Positions 25,523 through 32,925 of a stretch of 64,000 nucleotides of DNA are shown here, in pieces. The DNA is from Spirochaetales bacterium (lineage in GTDB: Bacteria > Spirochaetota > Leptospiria > Leptospirales > Leptonemataceae): NCBI GenBank assembly GCA_024233935.1, contig JACKOY010000002.1:62001-126000 (forward strand). The letters are read 5' to 3'. The notes under the pieces were generated by a model that saw only the letters and a program-made list of their open reading frames with translations, had not been told where the DNA came from and made no database searches. A program made the position numbers and the translations under genes. How positions within the stretch are numbered: position 1 is the stretch's first letter; each line of letters begins with the position of its first letter.

Positions 25523-26086
25523 TCAATCCGGATTCTCGGTCTTTGGCACCTGAAAGATCGCCTTGAGTTCCTTTTGCGCGCGCCAGACGTCGTACTGAAA
25601 TCCGCCGTGCACCAGGGCGGCGCCGCCCAAAAGCAGGCCTGGTGGTATCAAGATGATGCGCCAGCCGTCCCCTTCCGGATCGTGAGCCTCCGTTACCGGA
25701 CCGGGGGCCTGGGGTCCTTGAAAGAACAAGGTCAGAAGAACCGCCGCAGCCAGCGCGAGGCACGCCAAAATGACGCCTCCGAACCACACTGTCAGAAAGG
25801 CGATCACAAGCGCGTGGGGTTGCATGGTCACGTGAATCACGCTGCCGTTGGTTGTTTTGAGAATGTGACCTGTAATCTCCGCTCGAAATGCGTTCCGGTA
25901 GTAGAGTATGCGTCGGACTGTAAACGCGTTCCCCGCTATCTCTCCTTCAAACCCGCCGCCGAAGGAAAAGAACCGTATCCACCGCCGCCTGCGCAGGAGC
26001 GGCGCGAGCTTCGCAAGGGCCTCTTCGGGGCGCATAGCCGTGGACCACTGAAAGCGTCGATAAAGCAGGAGGGACGAGAGTTTCAT
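25523..26086 (-). CDS. Membrane protein with two helices, unknown function
   Basis: From ATG 26086 the protein has 187 residues. A basic soluble N-terminal domain (about 1-88, with PLLRRRRWIRFF) precedes two hydrophobic segments at roughly 91-123 and 144-160, and a charged tail ends it. The start overlaps the stop of the upstream membrane protein as ATGA, so both are likely to be made in fixed ratio. No family recognised. The long frame upstream of 26086 lies inside the other gene and is not coding. Confidence 0.6.
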   Translation of the reverse strand: MKLSSLLLYRRFQWSTAMRPEEALAKLAPLLRRRRWIRFFSFGGGFEGEIAGNAFTVRRILYYRNAFRAEITGHILKTTNGSVIHVTMQPHALVIAFLTVWFGGVILACLALAAAVLLTLFFQGPQAPGPVTEAHDPEGDGWRIILIPPGLLLGGAALVHGGFQYDVWRAQKELKAIFQVPKTENPD

Positions 26087-26769
26087 GTACCGAGAGTGCC
26101 GACAGTGATTACGGTTTTCCCGAGCACGACCGCCCAGGCTGCAAACACTAAAAGCAAAAACAACGCGCCAGCGTAGGCGCCCAGAAGCGCTTTGCCTTTC
26201 CCGGAGAGTTTGCCGTACTGGCGGCGGCGAATCAGTAAGAAAAACGGCAGGCCGAAAACCGCCGGGAGCGTAACAGCTCCCCATGCCGGAAGCAAATAGA
26301 GCATGGCATAGGTGGACACCACAATGCCGGCCCCGAGCAACAGGTCGGCAAGATAATTGTGCGGGGCAAGCTCGGGGAGGCCGCAGTATTTTTCGTGCAC
26401 GTGCTTCAGCGCGACAGGCACAAGCAGGGAATTCATGCTGAGCATCAAAATGGCAAGAAGAAGACGCGCAACCGGCGGCAGATCCAGCGCCGGAAACGAG
26501 GGAATCTGACGGCACTTAAACTCGCAAACCGCCTGGTATTCGTTCGGATTGGGGCGGCAGAATTCGTAGCATTCCGGTCCGGAGCGCCGGTCCCACTTCA
26601 GGGCCTGCACCGCGGCCAGAGCAATCACGACGGCAAAAATCGCTGCGTTACCGGTGACGATGGCGCGTTTCCAGAAAGCGGTCCTGCCCCGGGATTGCAT
26701 GTAAAAGGCCACGGCCACTGCGAGGAAGGGCACCAAAAACAGACCGGCGACGGTGATCGGGCCGAGCAT
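26083..26769 (-). CDS. Polytopic membrane protein, unknown function
   Basis: The protein has 228 residues with six or seven hydrophobic helices. The loop after the second helix holds four cysteines (PECYEFCRPNPNEYQ, VCEFKCRQ), probably two disulphides on the outer side of the membrane. That fits the neighbouring DsbA-like gene 27 bp upstream, which could oxidise it. No family recognised. Confidence 0.62.
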   Translation of the reverse strand: MLGPITVAGLFLVPFLAVAVAFYMQSRGRTAFWKRAIVTGNAAIFAVVIALAAVQALKWDRRSGPECYEFCRPNPNEYQAVCEFKCRQIPSFPALDLPPVARLLLAILMLSMNSLLVPVALKHVHEKYCGLPELAPHNYLADLLLGAGIVVSTYAMLYLLPAWGAVTLPAVFGLPFFLLIRRRQYGKLSGKGKALLGAYAGALFLLLVFAAWAVVLGKTVITVGTLGT

Positions 26770-26796
26770 GACAGCATCACCGTCGCCCTGATGCTA

Positions 26797-27813
26797 TCAG
26801 CCCTGCAATTCGCGGTCGATGATCTCGACGTAGCTTTCGAAAGTCTGGGCCGCGCCGCCTTCCATGAACTGACCATTCACGAAGATCGCCGGTGTGCCGC
26901 CGACGCCGACACTCTCGCCGTCAATGATGTCCTGATTGATTTCGGCTTCAATCGCCGGGTCACTGGTGCAAGCCTGATAACGGGTCATGTCAACGCCCAG
27001 CGAGCGGGCCCGACTGGCAAGCGCGTCGGCGCCAAAAGCCTCCGAGCCAGCATGATAGATGTCATCGAAGAACTTCCAGTAGGCCGCCTGATCCTGCGCG
27101 AGAATGCAGTTGGCCGCGACATGGGCGGCACGGGCCATGGGGTGAATCTGATCGAGCGGGAAATCTTTGACCACCCAACGGATCTGATCGCCGTATTTTT
27201 CGCGCAAACGACGCGAGGTCTCCTGCACGACACGACAATAGGGACACGCGAAATCAGAAAACTCCACGATGACCACCCGGGCGGTCTGGCCGTTGCGGGA
27301 AGGTTCGTTTTCTATGGGAATCTCCACCCTACTTGCCGTAGCCGGGGCCGCGGCGCCGCGGTTGAAATCAAAACCGTACTTTTCCTGCAGGCGGGTCATT
27401 TCGCTTTGCACGATCTGGCGTCGGCGTTGCTGCTGCAGGTGGGCGTAGATGCGTTCTCGCAGGCTTTCGTAGCTCTGGTTGCCGGTCTGTCCCTGAGCCC
27501 GCGCTTCTTCGAAGGCCTGGCGGACTTCCGCTTCTTCTGGCACTCCGGCCCGCGCCTGCAGCTGCGCCTGGTATTCGGGCACGCTCAGGTTTTCTTCTTC
27601 GGCGGCCAAACGGAAGAGACGGTCAAAGGCCATACGATGCAAGGCCTCGCCCACCATTTCGTCCCGCTGCCGCTGGATATCAACGCGCACGCGTTCGGGC
27701 AAATCGGACTCGGTCAGGGTTTCGCCATTCACGGTTACCGACGGCCCGCGGTCACAGTTGAGCAGCACGAGCAGGGGCGCCGCGATCAAACATAGTTTTG
27801 CAATTCGAATCAT
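26797..27813 (-). CDS. DsbA-like thioredoxin-fold lipoprotein with SurA-like N-terminal region
   Basis: The protein (338 residues) starts with a lipoprotein signal peptide, LLVLLNC. Residues about 25-140 begin VTVNGETLTESDLPERV and are helical, as in SurA/PrsA chaperone N-domains. The second half is a DsbA-type thioredoxin domain with the redox motif DFACPYCRVV and the cis-proline region GVGGTPAIFVNG. Known membrane-linked DsbA-like oxidoreductases catalyse or shuffle disulphides outside the cytoplasm. Here it is anchored by lipid and lies between thrB and two membrane proteins, one rich in external cysteines. Confidence 0.85.
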   Translation of the reverse strand: MIRIAKLCLIAAPLLVLLNCDRGPSVTVNGETLTESDLPERVRVDIQRQRDEMVGEALHRMAFDRLFRLAAEEENLSVPEYQAQLQARAGVPEEAEVRQAFEEARAQGQTGNQSYESLRERIYAHLQQQRRRQIVQSEMTRLQEKYGFDFNRGAAAPATASRVEIPIENEPSRNGQTARVVIVEFSDFACPYCRVVQETSRRLREKYGDQIRWVVKDFPLDQIHPMARAAHVAANCILAQDQAAYWKFFDDIYHAGSEAFGADALASRARSLGVDMTRYQACTSDPAIEAEINQDIIDGESVGVGGTPAIFVNGQFMEGGAAQTFESYVEIIDRELQG

Positions 27814-27827
27814 TCTATTCCTCGTGT

Positions 27828-28826
27828 TTATGGATTTCCGGTGAAACCGCCCGCTGCGGCGCCTGGTACAGGGTCGCCCTTCATGACCAGCAGGCCTTCG
27901 TAGTCGGGCCGGCAGAAGCGCAAGGCGCCTTCCGGCGAAGGATATACTTCAGACAAAGCCGAGGCCAGATTGGTTCTGATTTTCTGTTCGTTCTGTCGCG
28001 GATAATAGGCGAGCAGGGCCGGCCCGGAACCAGAGATGCTCACGCCATACAGACCGATCTGCCTGGCTTCCTGTTGTAGACGGTCAAAGCCCGGAATCAG
28101 GCGGGCGCGCGTCGGTTGGTGAATGCGGTCCAACTGCAACGCTTCCTCCAGGTACTTCGGATCACCACTCGAAAGGTACTCCATCCACAGCAACACGCCC
28201 CGCATATTTCGCAGGCAGTCGGACCGCGTCAGCTGGGCGGGCAACTGACCGCGGCTCTGGCGCGTGGAGATGGTAAAGTCCGGTATCAGGGCCACCAGAC
28301 CCAGGTCTTCGGGCAACCGCCGCCGAATCGCGCCGACCCCACCGCCATCTCTTTCGTAGCTGAAGACAAAACCGCCGAGAAGCGCCGGTGCAATGTTGTC
28401 GGGGTGGCCTTCAATCTCGGTCAGGAGTTCCAGCTCGCGTTCCGGTGCGATTTGCTTTTGGCCGCTGGACTGGAGCACCTGCCGCGCCGCGCCCAGGCCC
28501 GCCACGAGTGCGCTGGCCGAGGAACCAAAACCGCGACCGCGCGGCGCTCCGGCATCGACGGTGACTTCCAGGCCGGGAACAGTGGCGAGCCCTTGTTCTT
28601 CGAGGAAGCGCAGGTAGGCCACCAGCACCAGGTTGCGTTCGGGCGGAATCGGGATTTCCTCGCCATCGACCGCTCGGAGGCGGCAGCCGGGCTGCTCTAC
28701 AAACTGGAATTCAAAGGTCGTGTAGAGGTCGAGGGCAATGCCAAACATGTCGAAACCCGGACCGAGGTTGGCGCTGGTCGCAGGAACCCGGAGGCTCAGA
28801 TCCGGGAGTTCACGGGTCGGCTTCAT
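27828..28826 (-). CDS. thrB: Homoserine kinase
   Basis: This 332-residue GHMP kinase phosphorylates homoserine for threonine synthesis. Visible signatures are the N-terminal VPATSANLGPGFDMFGIAL, the ATP loop PRGRGFGSSASALVAG, and the C-terminal GVSISGSGPALLA. The ATG overlaps the bactofilin stop as ATGA. No other threonine gene is present in the window. Confidence 0.93.
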   Translation of the reverse strand: MKPTRELPDLSLRVPATSANLGPGFDMFGIALDLYTTFEFQFVEQPGCRLRAVDGEEIPIPPERNLVLVAYLRFLEEQGLATVPGLEVTVDAGAPRGRGFGSSASALVAGLGAARQVLQSSGQKQIAPERELELLTEIEGHPDNIAPALLGGFVFSYERDGGGVGAIRRRLPEDLGLVALIPDFTISTRQSRGQLPAQLTRSDCLRNMRGVLLWMEYLSSGDPKYLEEALQLDRIHQPTRARLIPGFDRLQQEARQIGLYGVSISGSGPALLAYYPRQNEQKIRTNLASALSEVYPSPEGALRFCRPDYEGLLVMKGDPVPGAAAGGFTGNP

Positions 28827-29146
28827 TCCATAATGCAGTTGCCGCTGAAGCGGGAACCGGACTCCATTCGCAAATCGGGCGCGCGCAGATCGCCCCGAAT
28901 CCGGGCCGTTCGTTGCAGATCAATGCCCCGGGCAGCCACGATGTTGCCCTGCAGTTCGCCCTGTATGCTCACGGTGCCTGTTTCCACGTCGGCTTCGACC
29001 TGGGCGCCGGGACCGATGACCAGATGGCCGGAGGTCTTGATTTGCCCCTTGAACCGGCCGTTGATCTGCAGGTTGTTCTTGAACTGGAGCTTGCCACGAA
29101 ACGAGATATCCTCGCCCAGGACCGTTTCGATCTCCTCATTTGCCAT
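28823..29146 (-). CDS. Bactofilin
   Basis: From ATG 29146 the protein has 107 residues with the DUF583 beta-helix: repeats such as ISFRGKLQFKNNLQINGRF, LVIGPGAQVEADVETG and VSIQGELQGNIVA. Bactofilins polymerise into filaments without nucleotide and organise cell shape or polar structures; in spirochaetes they affect cell morphology. It is first in an operon that continues with thrB, which overlaps its stop. Confidence 0.88.
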   Translation of the reverse strand: MANEEIETVLGEDISFRGKLQFKNNLQINGRFKGQIKTSGHLVIGPGAQVEADVETGTVSIQGELQGNIVAARGIDLQRTARIRGDLRAPDLRMESGSRFSGNCIME

Positions 29147-29237
29147 GGGGAGCAGATCCCGCTCCGCCGGGCCTCCGTCAAGAACAAGCTGACGAAAGTG
29201 CTCAGCTCGGAGGCCGCTCCGGCCGTTACAGTAACTG

Positions 29238-29990
29238 ATGGCCCCACGTCTCGAAGAAGCCCGTCTACGCTCCTTGTGGAAGGCAAATCCATCGGCGCAG
29301 GAAGGATACACCCGCAACTACAGTACAGAAACCGCCGACGGCGACATTATCAGCGTCGACTTTAACTTTGCCCGGCAAATGGTTCGGATCGCGCTGTCCG
29401 TGGCCCGGGAGCATCACCGGCAATATATCGCGGTGATCAAATCCGGCACCGTCCTCCAGGAACGGGAACTGGCGGGGAAGCGTTCGCTCGATCTAACCTC
29501 CCGTATCGCGCCCGTGGCGGGGTACTTTCGCTTCTTGCCCGACGAAATGCTGCTGCGCAGTATCGGCGGGAACTATGGTGTACCGCTGCTGCCAGACTTG
29601 CCCGGCTCTTCGTATGCCCGCGAGCACCTCCCGATTCATCCCCTGCGCCAGAAGTTTCAGCCCCTGCGTTCGCTACGCCGGTACCTGACGCGAAAAAGGG
29701 AGCGGGAGTTACGACCCCGTGGACCCGTGCGCCGTTTCTTTCGCCGGCTCCCGGCCGAGATCTGGGATCTAACTCTGGGCGGCCTGCTCTGCCTGGCCTA
29801 CACCTGGGGTGGTTTGAACCTGACGGAACTGGCCGGTTATCTGGGCGTCGCCGGTTTGGTATGTGGCGCCTGGGATTGGGTCTGGCGTCAGCGCGATCCT
29901 TTCATGCCGAAGGTCCTGGCTTTCATGGCCGCCAGCGGTTTTGCCGTTTATATGCAGGTGCAGCACCGCATGTGGGCCATATTCCTCTAA
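29238..29990 (+). CDS. Protein of unknown function with C-terminal membrane helices
   Basis: The protein has 250 residues. The first 150 are soluble, with ISVDFNFARQMVRIALSVAREHHRQYI and a basic linker (LRRYLTRKRERELRPRGPVRRFFRR). Two or three hydrophobic segments fill the last 75 residues. It diverges from the bactofilin with 91 bp between starts and precedes a CheW gene. No domain recognised. Confidence 0.6.
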   Translation: MAPRLEEARLRSLWKANPSAQEGYTRNYSTETADGDIISVDFNFARQMVRIALSVAREHHRQYIAVIKSGTVLQERELAGKRSLDLTSRIAPVAGYFRFLPDEMLLRSIGGNYGVPLLPDLPGSSYAREHLPIHPLRQKFQPLRSLRRYLTRKRERELRPRGPVRRFFRRLPAEIWDLTLGGLLCLAYTWGGLNLTELAGYLGVAGLVCGAWDWVWRQRDPFMPKVLAFMAASGFAVYMQVQHRMWAIFL

Positions 29991-30054
29991 CCCGGTCCGC
30001 GTCCGGAAGGGTTATTGGTTGCCATCGTCGTCTGTTCGCGCCACCCTATCTTTG

Positions 30055-30552
30055 ATGGCCGTTCGCAAAGCTAATCGGCGCCTGACCCGCGAAGAAGAAA
30101 TCCGGCAGAAGTACCTGACCTTTCTGATTTCTGAGGAAGAATACGGCATGCCGGTCAGCCAGGTGGTGGAGATCATCCGGGTCAGCGAGCTGGTGCGCAT
30201 CCCCCACGCCCACGACTACTTCGAGGGTCTTATGAACTTTCGGGGGCGTCCCCTGCCGGTCTTGAGTCTGGCCCGGCGCCTCGGAATGGAAGATTCGCCC
30301 GAACCGGCCGAAGGGCGTCGCGCGATTGTCATTCAGATTCACGGTCGCCGCCTGGGACTCGTCGTGGACCAGGTGCGTCAGGTCGTGAGCTTTCCGCCCG
30401 AGCAAATCGATCCGGGACCGCCCAGTCTAAAGGGGCAGAGCAGCCGCTACGTGCTGGGTATTGGCAAGGGCGCCGGAGAATTCGTCGTGCTCATGAATCT
30501 GGAAGCGCTTTTCGGGCGCGAAGAGGTCGCCGGCCTGGCCGCCGATCAATAG
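30055..30552 (+). CDS. cheW: CheW-like chemotaxis coupling protein
   Basis: From ATG 30055 the protein has 165 residues. The CheW fold is visible as YLTFLISEEEYGMPVSQVVEII, LMNFRGRPLPVLSLARRLG and LGLVVDQVRQVV. CheW links receptors to the kinase CheA; no cheA or receptor gene lies nearby, so it is an orphan copy. The frame extends upstream to 29863 inside the previous gene, which is not coding. Confidence 0.85.
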   Translation: MAVRKANRRLTREEEIRQKYLTFLISEEEYGMPVSQVVEIIRVSELVRIPHAHDYFEGLMNFRGRPLPVLSLARRLGMEDSPEPAEGRRAIVIQIHGRRLGLVVDQVRQVVSFPPEQIDPGPPSLKGQSSRYVLGIGKGAGEFVVLMNLEALFGREEVAGLAADQ

Positions 30553-30604
30553 GTCCGCGTCCCTTCGTGCATTTCCCCCGAAAGTCAGGCGGCCTGCGGC
30601 CCTC

Positions 30605-31207
30605 TCAGGGCCAGATCGCCTTCCAGAGCCCGGAGGTGATGGAGTCGTAAAGCAAGTAGGAACTGCCAATCAGAAGCAGGTGGTAGATGTCGTTGTGTAG
30701 TTTTCTTTCACTCAGCGCCTTGACCTGCTTCAATGCTACCCAGAGCGCATTGGAGGCGATCAGACAAACCCACGCGAACCGAACCGGTCCCGTCGTCAGA
30801 GCCGCGCACAGACCGTATTCGATGACCATCGCCAGCGCCACAAAGGCGAAGTTTCCGCGGTCGGGACGAAACAGCGTGTGCATGTAGTAGCCGCAGAGGC
30901 CCCCGGTGATCGCCGTGCCGGCGATCACGATTCCCGCGTGGGCCTGAATTGCAAGCAACGTGAAGGCGTTCATGAAAATGACCGCGATGGAAATTGCGAT
31001 CCAGAACGTATGATGCCGCCGGTCATGCAGGTCCACGACCGGCAGATGTACGATCATGCCCAGATATTTCACGATCATCACGATGAAGAACGTTACGAAG
31101 ATCCAGACCGTGAAGTGCTCTTCGCCCAGAGCCAGGGCGCGACCGATCAGAATCGTATAGGTTGTGAGCGCAACCGCGTGCATGAGGTTTGTGATGGAGT
31201 TGAGCAT
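30605..31207 (-). CDS. Polytopic membrane protein, unknown function
   Basis: From ATG 31207 there are 200 residues and about six helices, with few charged loops (HLPVVDLHDRRHH is one) and a long final loop KALSERKLHNDIYH. I do not recognise the family. Upstream sequence on the same frame is short and overlaps the tRNA-Lys promoter region, so the ATG is preferred. Confidence 0.6.
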   Translation of the reverse strand: MLNSITNLMHAVALTTYTILIGRALALGEEHFTVWIFVTFFIVMIVKYLGMIVHLPVVDLHDRRHHTFWIAISIAVIFMNAFTLLAIQAHAGIVIAGTAITGGLCGYYMHTLFRPDRGNFAFVALAMVIEYGLCAALTTGPVRFAWVCLIASNALWVALKQVKALSERKLHNDIYHLLLIGSSYLLYDSITSGLWKAIWP

Positions 31208-31258
31208 GTGCCGGGACGTGTTACGGTCGTGCGGGGGAGGGGCAACATAAAAATACCG

Positions 31259-31286
31259 TTGACCCAAAAGCCGCCATTCCTACCCT
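31259..31286 (+). promoter_or_regulatory. Promoter of tRNA-Lys
   Basis: TTGACC at 31259-31264 is followed after 16 bp by TACCCT at 31281-31286, 11 bp before the mature 5' end of the tRNA. The -35 is good and the -10 keeps only the TAnnnT positions. Confidence 0.45.
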
Positions 31287-31297
31287 GTCCCGCGGTC

Positions 31298-31370
31298 GAG
31301 GCGTTAGCTCAGTCGGTAGAGCATTTCCCTTTTAAGGAAGTGGTCCAGGGTTCGAATCCCTGACGCCTCA
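31298..31370 (+). tRNA. tRNA-Lys (anticodon TTT)
   Basis: The 73-nt cloverleaf has acceptor GAGGCGT pairing with ACGCCTC, a D-arm with GCTCAGTCGGTAGAGC, an anticodon loop CTTTTAA with TTT, a T-arm with GGTTCGAATCC, and discriminator A. The 3' CCA is not encoded (AAG follows). Confidence 0.97.
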
Positions 31371-31410
31371 AAGGGTAGCGCCGAAAATAGCAATGCCCGG
31401 CTCTTATTTC

Positions 31411-31440
31411 TTGACGGCCACGCGCCACTCGAAATAGGAC
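31411..31440 (+). promoter_or_regulatory. Promoter of tRNA-Glu
   Basis: TTGACG at 31411-31416 and TAGGAC at 31435-31440 are separated by 18 bp, about 27 bp before the tRNA. The design resembles the tRNA-Lys promoter: strong -35, GC-rich -10. Confidence 0.4.
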
Positions 31441-31466
31441 AGGCCCGAAAGGGAAAAAGAGTAAAC

Positions 31467-31538
31467 GTCCCGTTCGTCTAGCGGTTAGGACTCTGGATTT
31501 TCATTCCAGCAACAGGGGTTCGATTCCCCTACGGGATG
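31467..31538 (+). tRNA. tRNA-Glu (anticodon TTC)
   Basis: The 72-nt cloverleaf has D-arm GTCTAGCGGTTAGGAC, anticodon stem-loop with ATTTTCATT giving TTC, T-arm GGGGTTCGATTCCCC, and discriminator G. The acceptor stem GTCCCGT/ACGGGAT closes with a G1-T72 wobble pair. CCA is not encoded. Confidence 0.95.
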
Positions 31539-31543
31539 CATTC

Positions 31544-31573
31544 AAGGCGAGCTCAGGCTCGCCTTTTGTTTTT
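31544..31573 (+). terminator. Rho-independent terminator after tRNA-Glu
   Basis: A 9-bp perfect stem (31544-31552 with 31557-31565) with a TCAG loop is followed by TTGTTTTT. It begins 5 nt after the mature tRNA end. Confidence 0.9.
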
Positions 31574-31654
31574 AGCCCTCCGCGGGAAGCCGGAACGCGA
31601 GCGGGAGCAAGCGATTGACAGGCCGGCCGGGCATGCAAAAGATCCGTCATCGCC

Positions 31655-32509
31655 ATGAGCCTTTTGATCGAGCCGTCCTTCTGGGAAATCGCGAAGAACT
31701 ATCGTGTCATCATGTTCGACGCATTTGGGGTGCTCAAGAATTCCCACGGCATTATTGAAGGGGTTCCGGACACCGTGGCCCGTTTCCGGGAAGCCGGCAT
31801 TGCTTCGTACGTGCTTACGAATGATGCCTCGCGTTCGCCCCAGGAGATGGAGAAGACCTACACGCATGCACGTCACGGCGCCTTGATTCCGGCCACGCAC
31901 ATTGTTTCTTCGGGTATGCTTGCCAGCGAGTTTCTGGCTCTCAAAGTGCGGAGCGGTCCTGTGGGTTACATCGGCAAGGAGGCTTCGGCCCACTACGTGC
32001 GGGTCGCCGGCCTGGAGCCTATTCCGGTCGATCGTGTCACGGACCCCGATTCGCTACGGGCCTTCTGTCTGCTCGACGACGAGGGCTTTGACTGGTTTTT
32101 GGATATCAATCGGGCGGTGAACTTGCTGCGCCGGGTCAACATACCGATCGTCGTTGCCAATACGGACATTGCCTATCCAATCGATGCCGACGACGTGGCA
32201 GTGGCTGTGGGCAGTCTGGCGAACATGATGGAAGGCATTGTGCGCAAAACGTTTATCCGGTTCGGAAAGCCCGACACCCAGATTTTTTCTTTCGCCTATG
32301 CCCGGGTGCGTGAAGCTATTCCCGACATTAAGAAGAATGAGGTTCTGATGGTCGGTGATACGCTAACGACAGATATCATTGGCGCCAACAAATTCGGTAT
32401 CGATAGCGCGCTGGTGCTTTCCGGCAACACGCAGCGGAGCCGGGCCGACGTGATGATTCAGGCCAGCGGCATTATCCCGACTTTTGTTTTCGATTCCGTT
32501 CGCACATGA
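31655..32509 (+). CDS. HAD-superfamily IIA hydrolase (NagD-like)
   Basis: The protein has 284 residues with the class IIA cap arrangement: IMFDAFGVLKNSHGIIEG, then SYVLTNDASRSP, KPDTQIFSFA and VLMVGDTLTTDIIGA. Motif I is DAFGV rather than DxDG, so the second aspartate, which normally acts as general acid, is replaced by phenylalanine; some class IIA subfamilies have similar changes. It probably acts on a small phosphorylated sugar or nucleotide. It overlaps the start of the repeat protein gene by ATGA. Confidence 0.85.
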   Translation: MSLLIEPSFWEIAKNYRVIMFDAFGVLKNSHGIIEGVPDTVARFREAGIASYVLTNDASRSPQEMEKTYTHARHGALIPATHIVSSGMLASEFLALKVRSGPVGYIGKEASAHYVRVAGLEPIPVDRVTDPDSLRAFCLLDDEGFDWFLDINRAVNLLRRVNIPIVVANTDIAYPIDADDVAVAVGSLANMMEGIVRKTFIRFGKPDTQIFSFAYARVREAIPDIKKNEVLMVGDTLTTDIIGANKFGIDSALVLSGNTQRSRADVMIQASGIIPTFVFDSVRT

Positions 32510-32919
32510 CAACTGTTATGAAAATTGCCCGAACTGCCCTTTTGCTTTTGAGCGTTTGTCTCATGGGAACGCTTCGCGCAGACCAAAGCGTTGAGCGTGC
32601 CGGGGCTTTTGCTACGGCGCGTGGCGTTTCGTCAAATGACCTGCGTTACACCTGTCAGGGAAACTCTGGCGCGATCGGGGACGACGACCTGCGCTATTTT
32701 GTATCGGGCAATTGCGGGGCGATCAGAAACGACGATGGTCGTTATCTCTGCAACAACAACTGCGGCGCCATACGGGATAATGATCTGCGTTACTTCTGCA
32801 ACAACAACTGTGGCGCTATCAGCAATAACGACCTGCGTTACTTCTGTAACAACAACTGCGGCGCCATTCAGAGCAATGCACTGCGCTATTTTTGTTCGGG
32901 CAACTGCGGAGCGATCTGA
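32506..32919 (+). CDS. Secreted protein built of 16-residue Cys-containing repeats
   Basis: The 137-residue product has a signal peptide (MKIARTALLLLSVCLMGTLRA, counting from the second ATG at 32518) and then six tandem copies of a 16-residue unit from residue 43 to the end. The consensus is [DNS]-N-D-L-R-Y-F-C-N-N-N-C-G-A-I-x. Units 3 to 5 carry both cysteines as CNNNC; unit 1 has Cys then Ser, unit 2 has Val then Cys, unit 6 has CSGNC. The sequence ends exactly at the end of a unit (CGAI). It is probably secreted, with cysteines forming disulphides or holding a ligand. The pattern recalls other C-x2-I-x-[DN]-x-D-L-R-x2-C repeat proteins of unknown role, from memory only. ATGA overlap with the HAD gene suggests co-translation. 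Confidence 0.75.
   Translation: MTTVMKIARTALLLLSVCLMGTLRADQSVERAGAFATARGVSSNDLRYTCQGNSGAIGDDDLRYFVSGNCGAIRNDDGRYLCNNNCGAIRDNDLRYFCNNNCGAISNNDLRYFCNNNCGAIQSNALRYFCSGNCGAI
32632..32916 (+). repeat. Six tandem 48-bp coding repeats
   Basis: The units begin at 32632, 32680, 32728, 32776, 32824 and 32872; the last lacks one codon before the stop. They keep protein identity (LRYFC, NCGAI) better than DNA identity: codons for the same residues vary between TGC/TGT and CGT/CGC, so the array is old or under protein-level selection rather than a fresh slippage expansion. Confidence 0.85.
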
Positions 32920-32925
32920 CAGAGT

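Noticed and set aside
26359..27795. 478-codon plus-strand frame
   Set aside because: It runs antisense to the DsbA-like lipoprotein (CPYC, lipobox) and the first membrane protein; no domain on the plus strand.
29863..30054. 64-codon N-terminal extension of CheW
   Set aside because: Overlaps the preceding gene and reads as non-coding; the CheW domain starts properly after ATG 30055.
32632..32916. The 48-bp repeats considered as a CRISPR-like or non-coding array
   Set aside because: No spacers: the units are contiguous, in frame, and conserved at the protein level.
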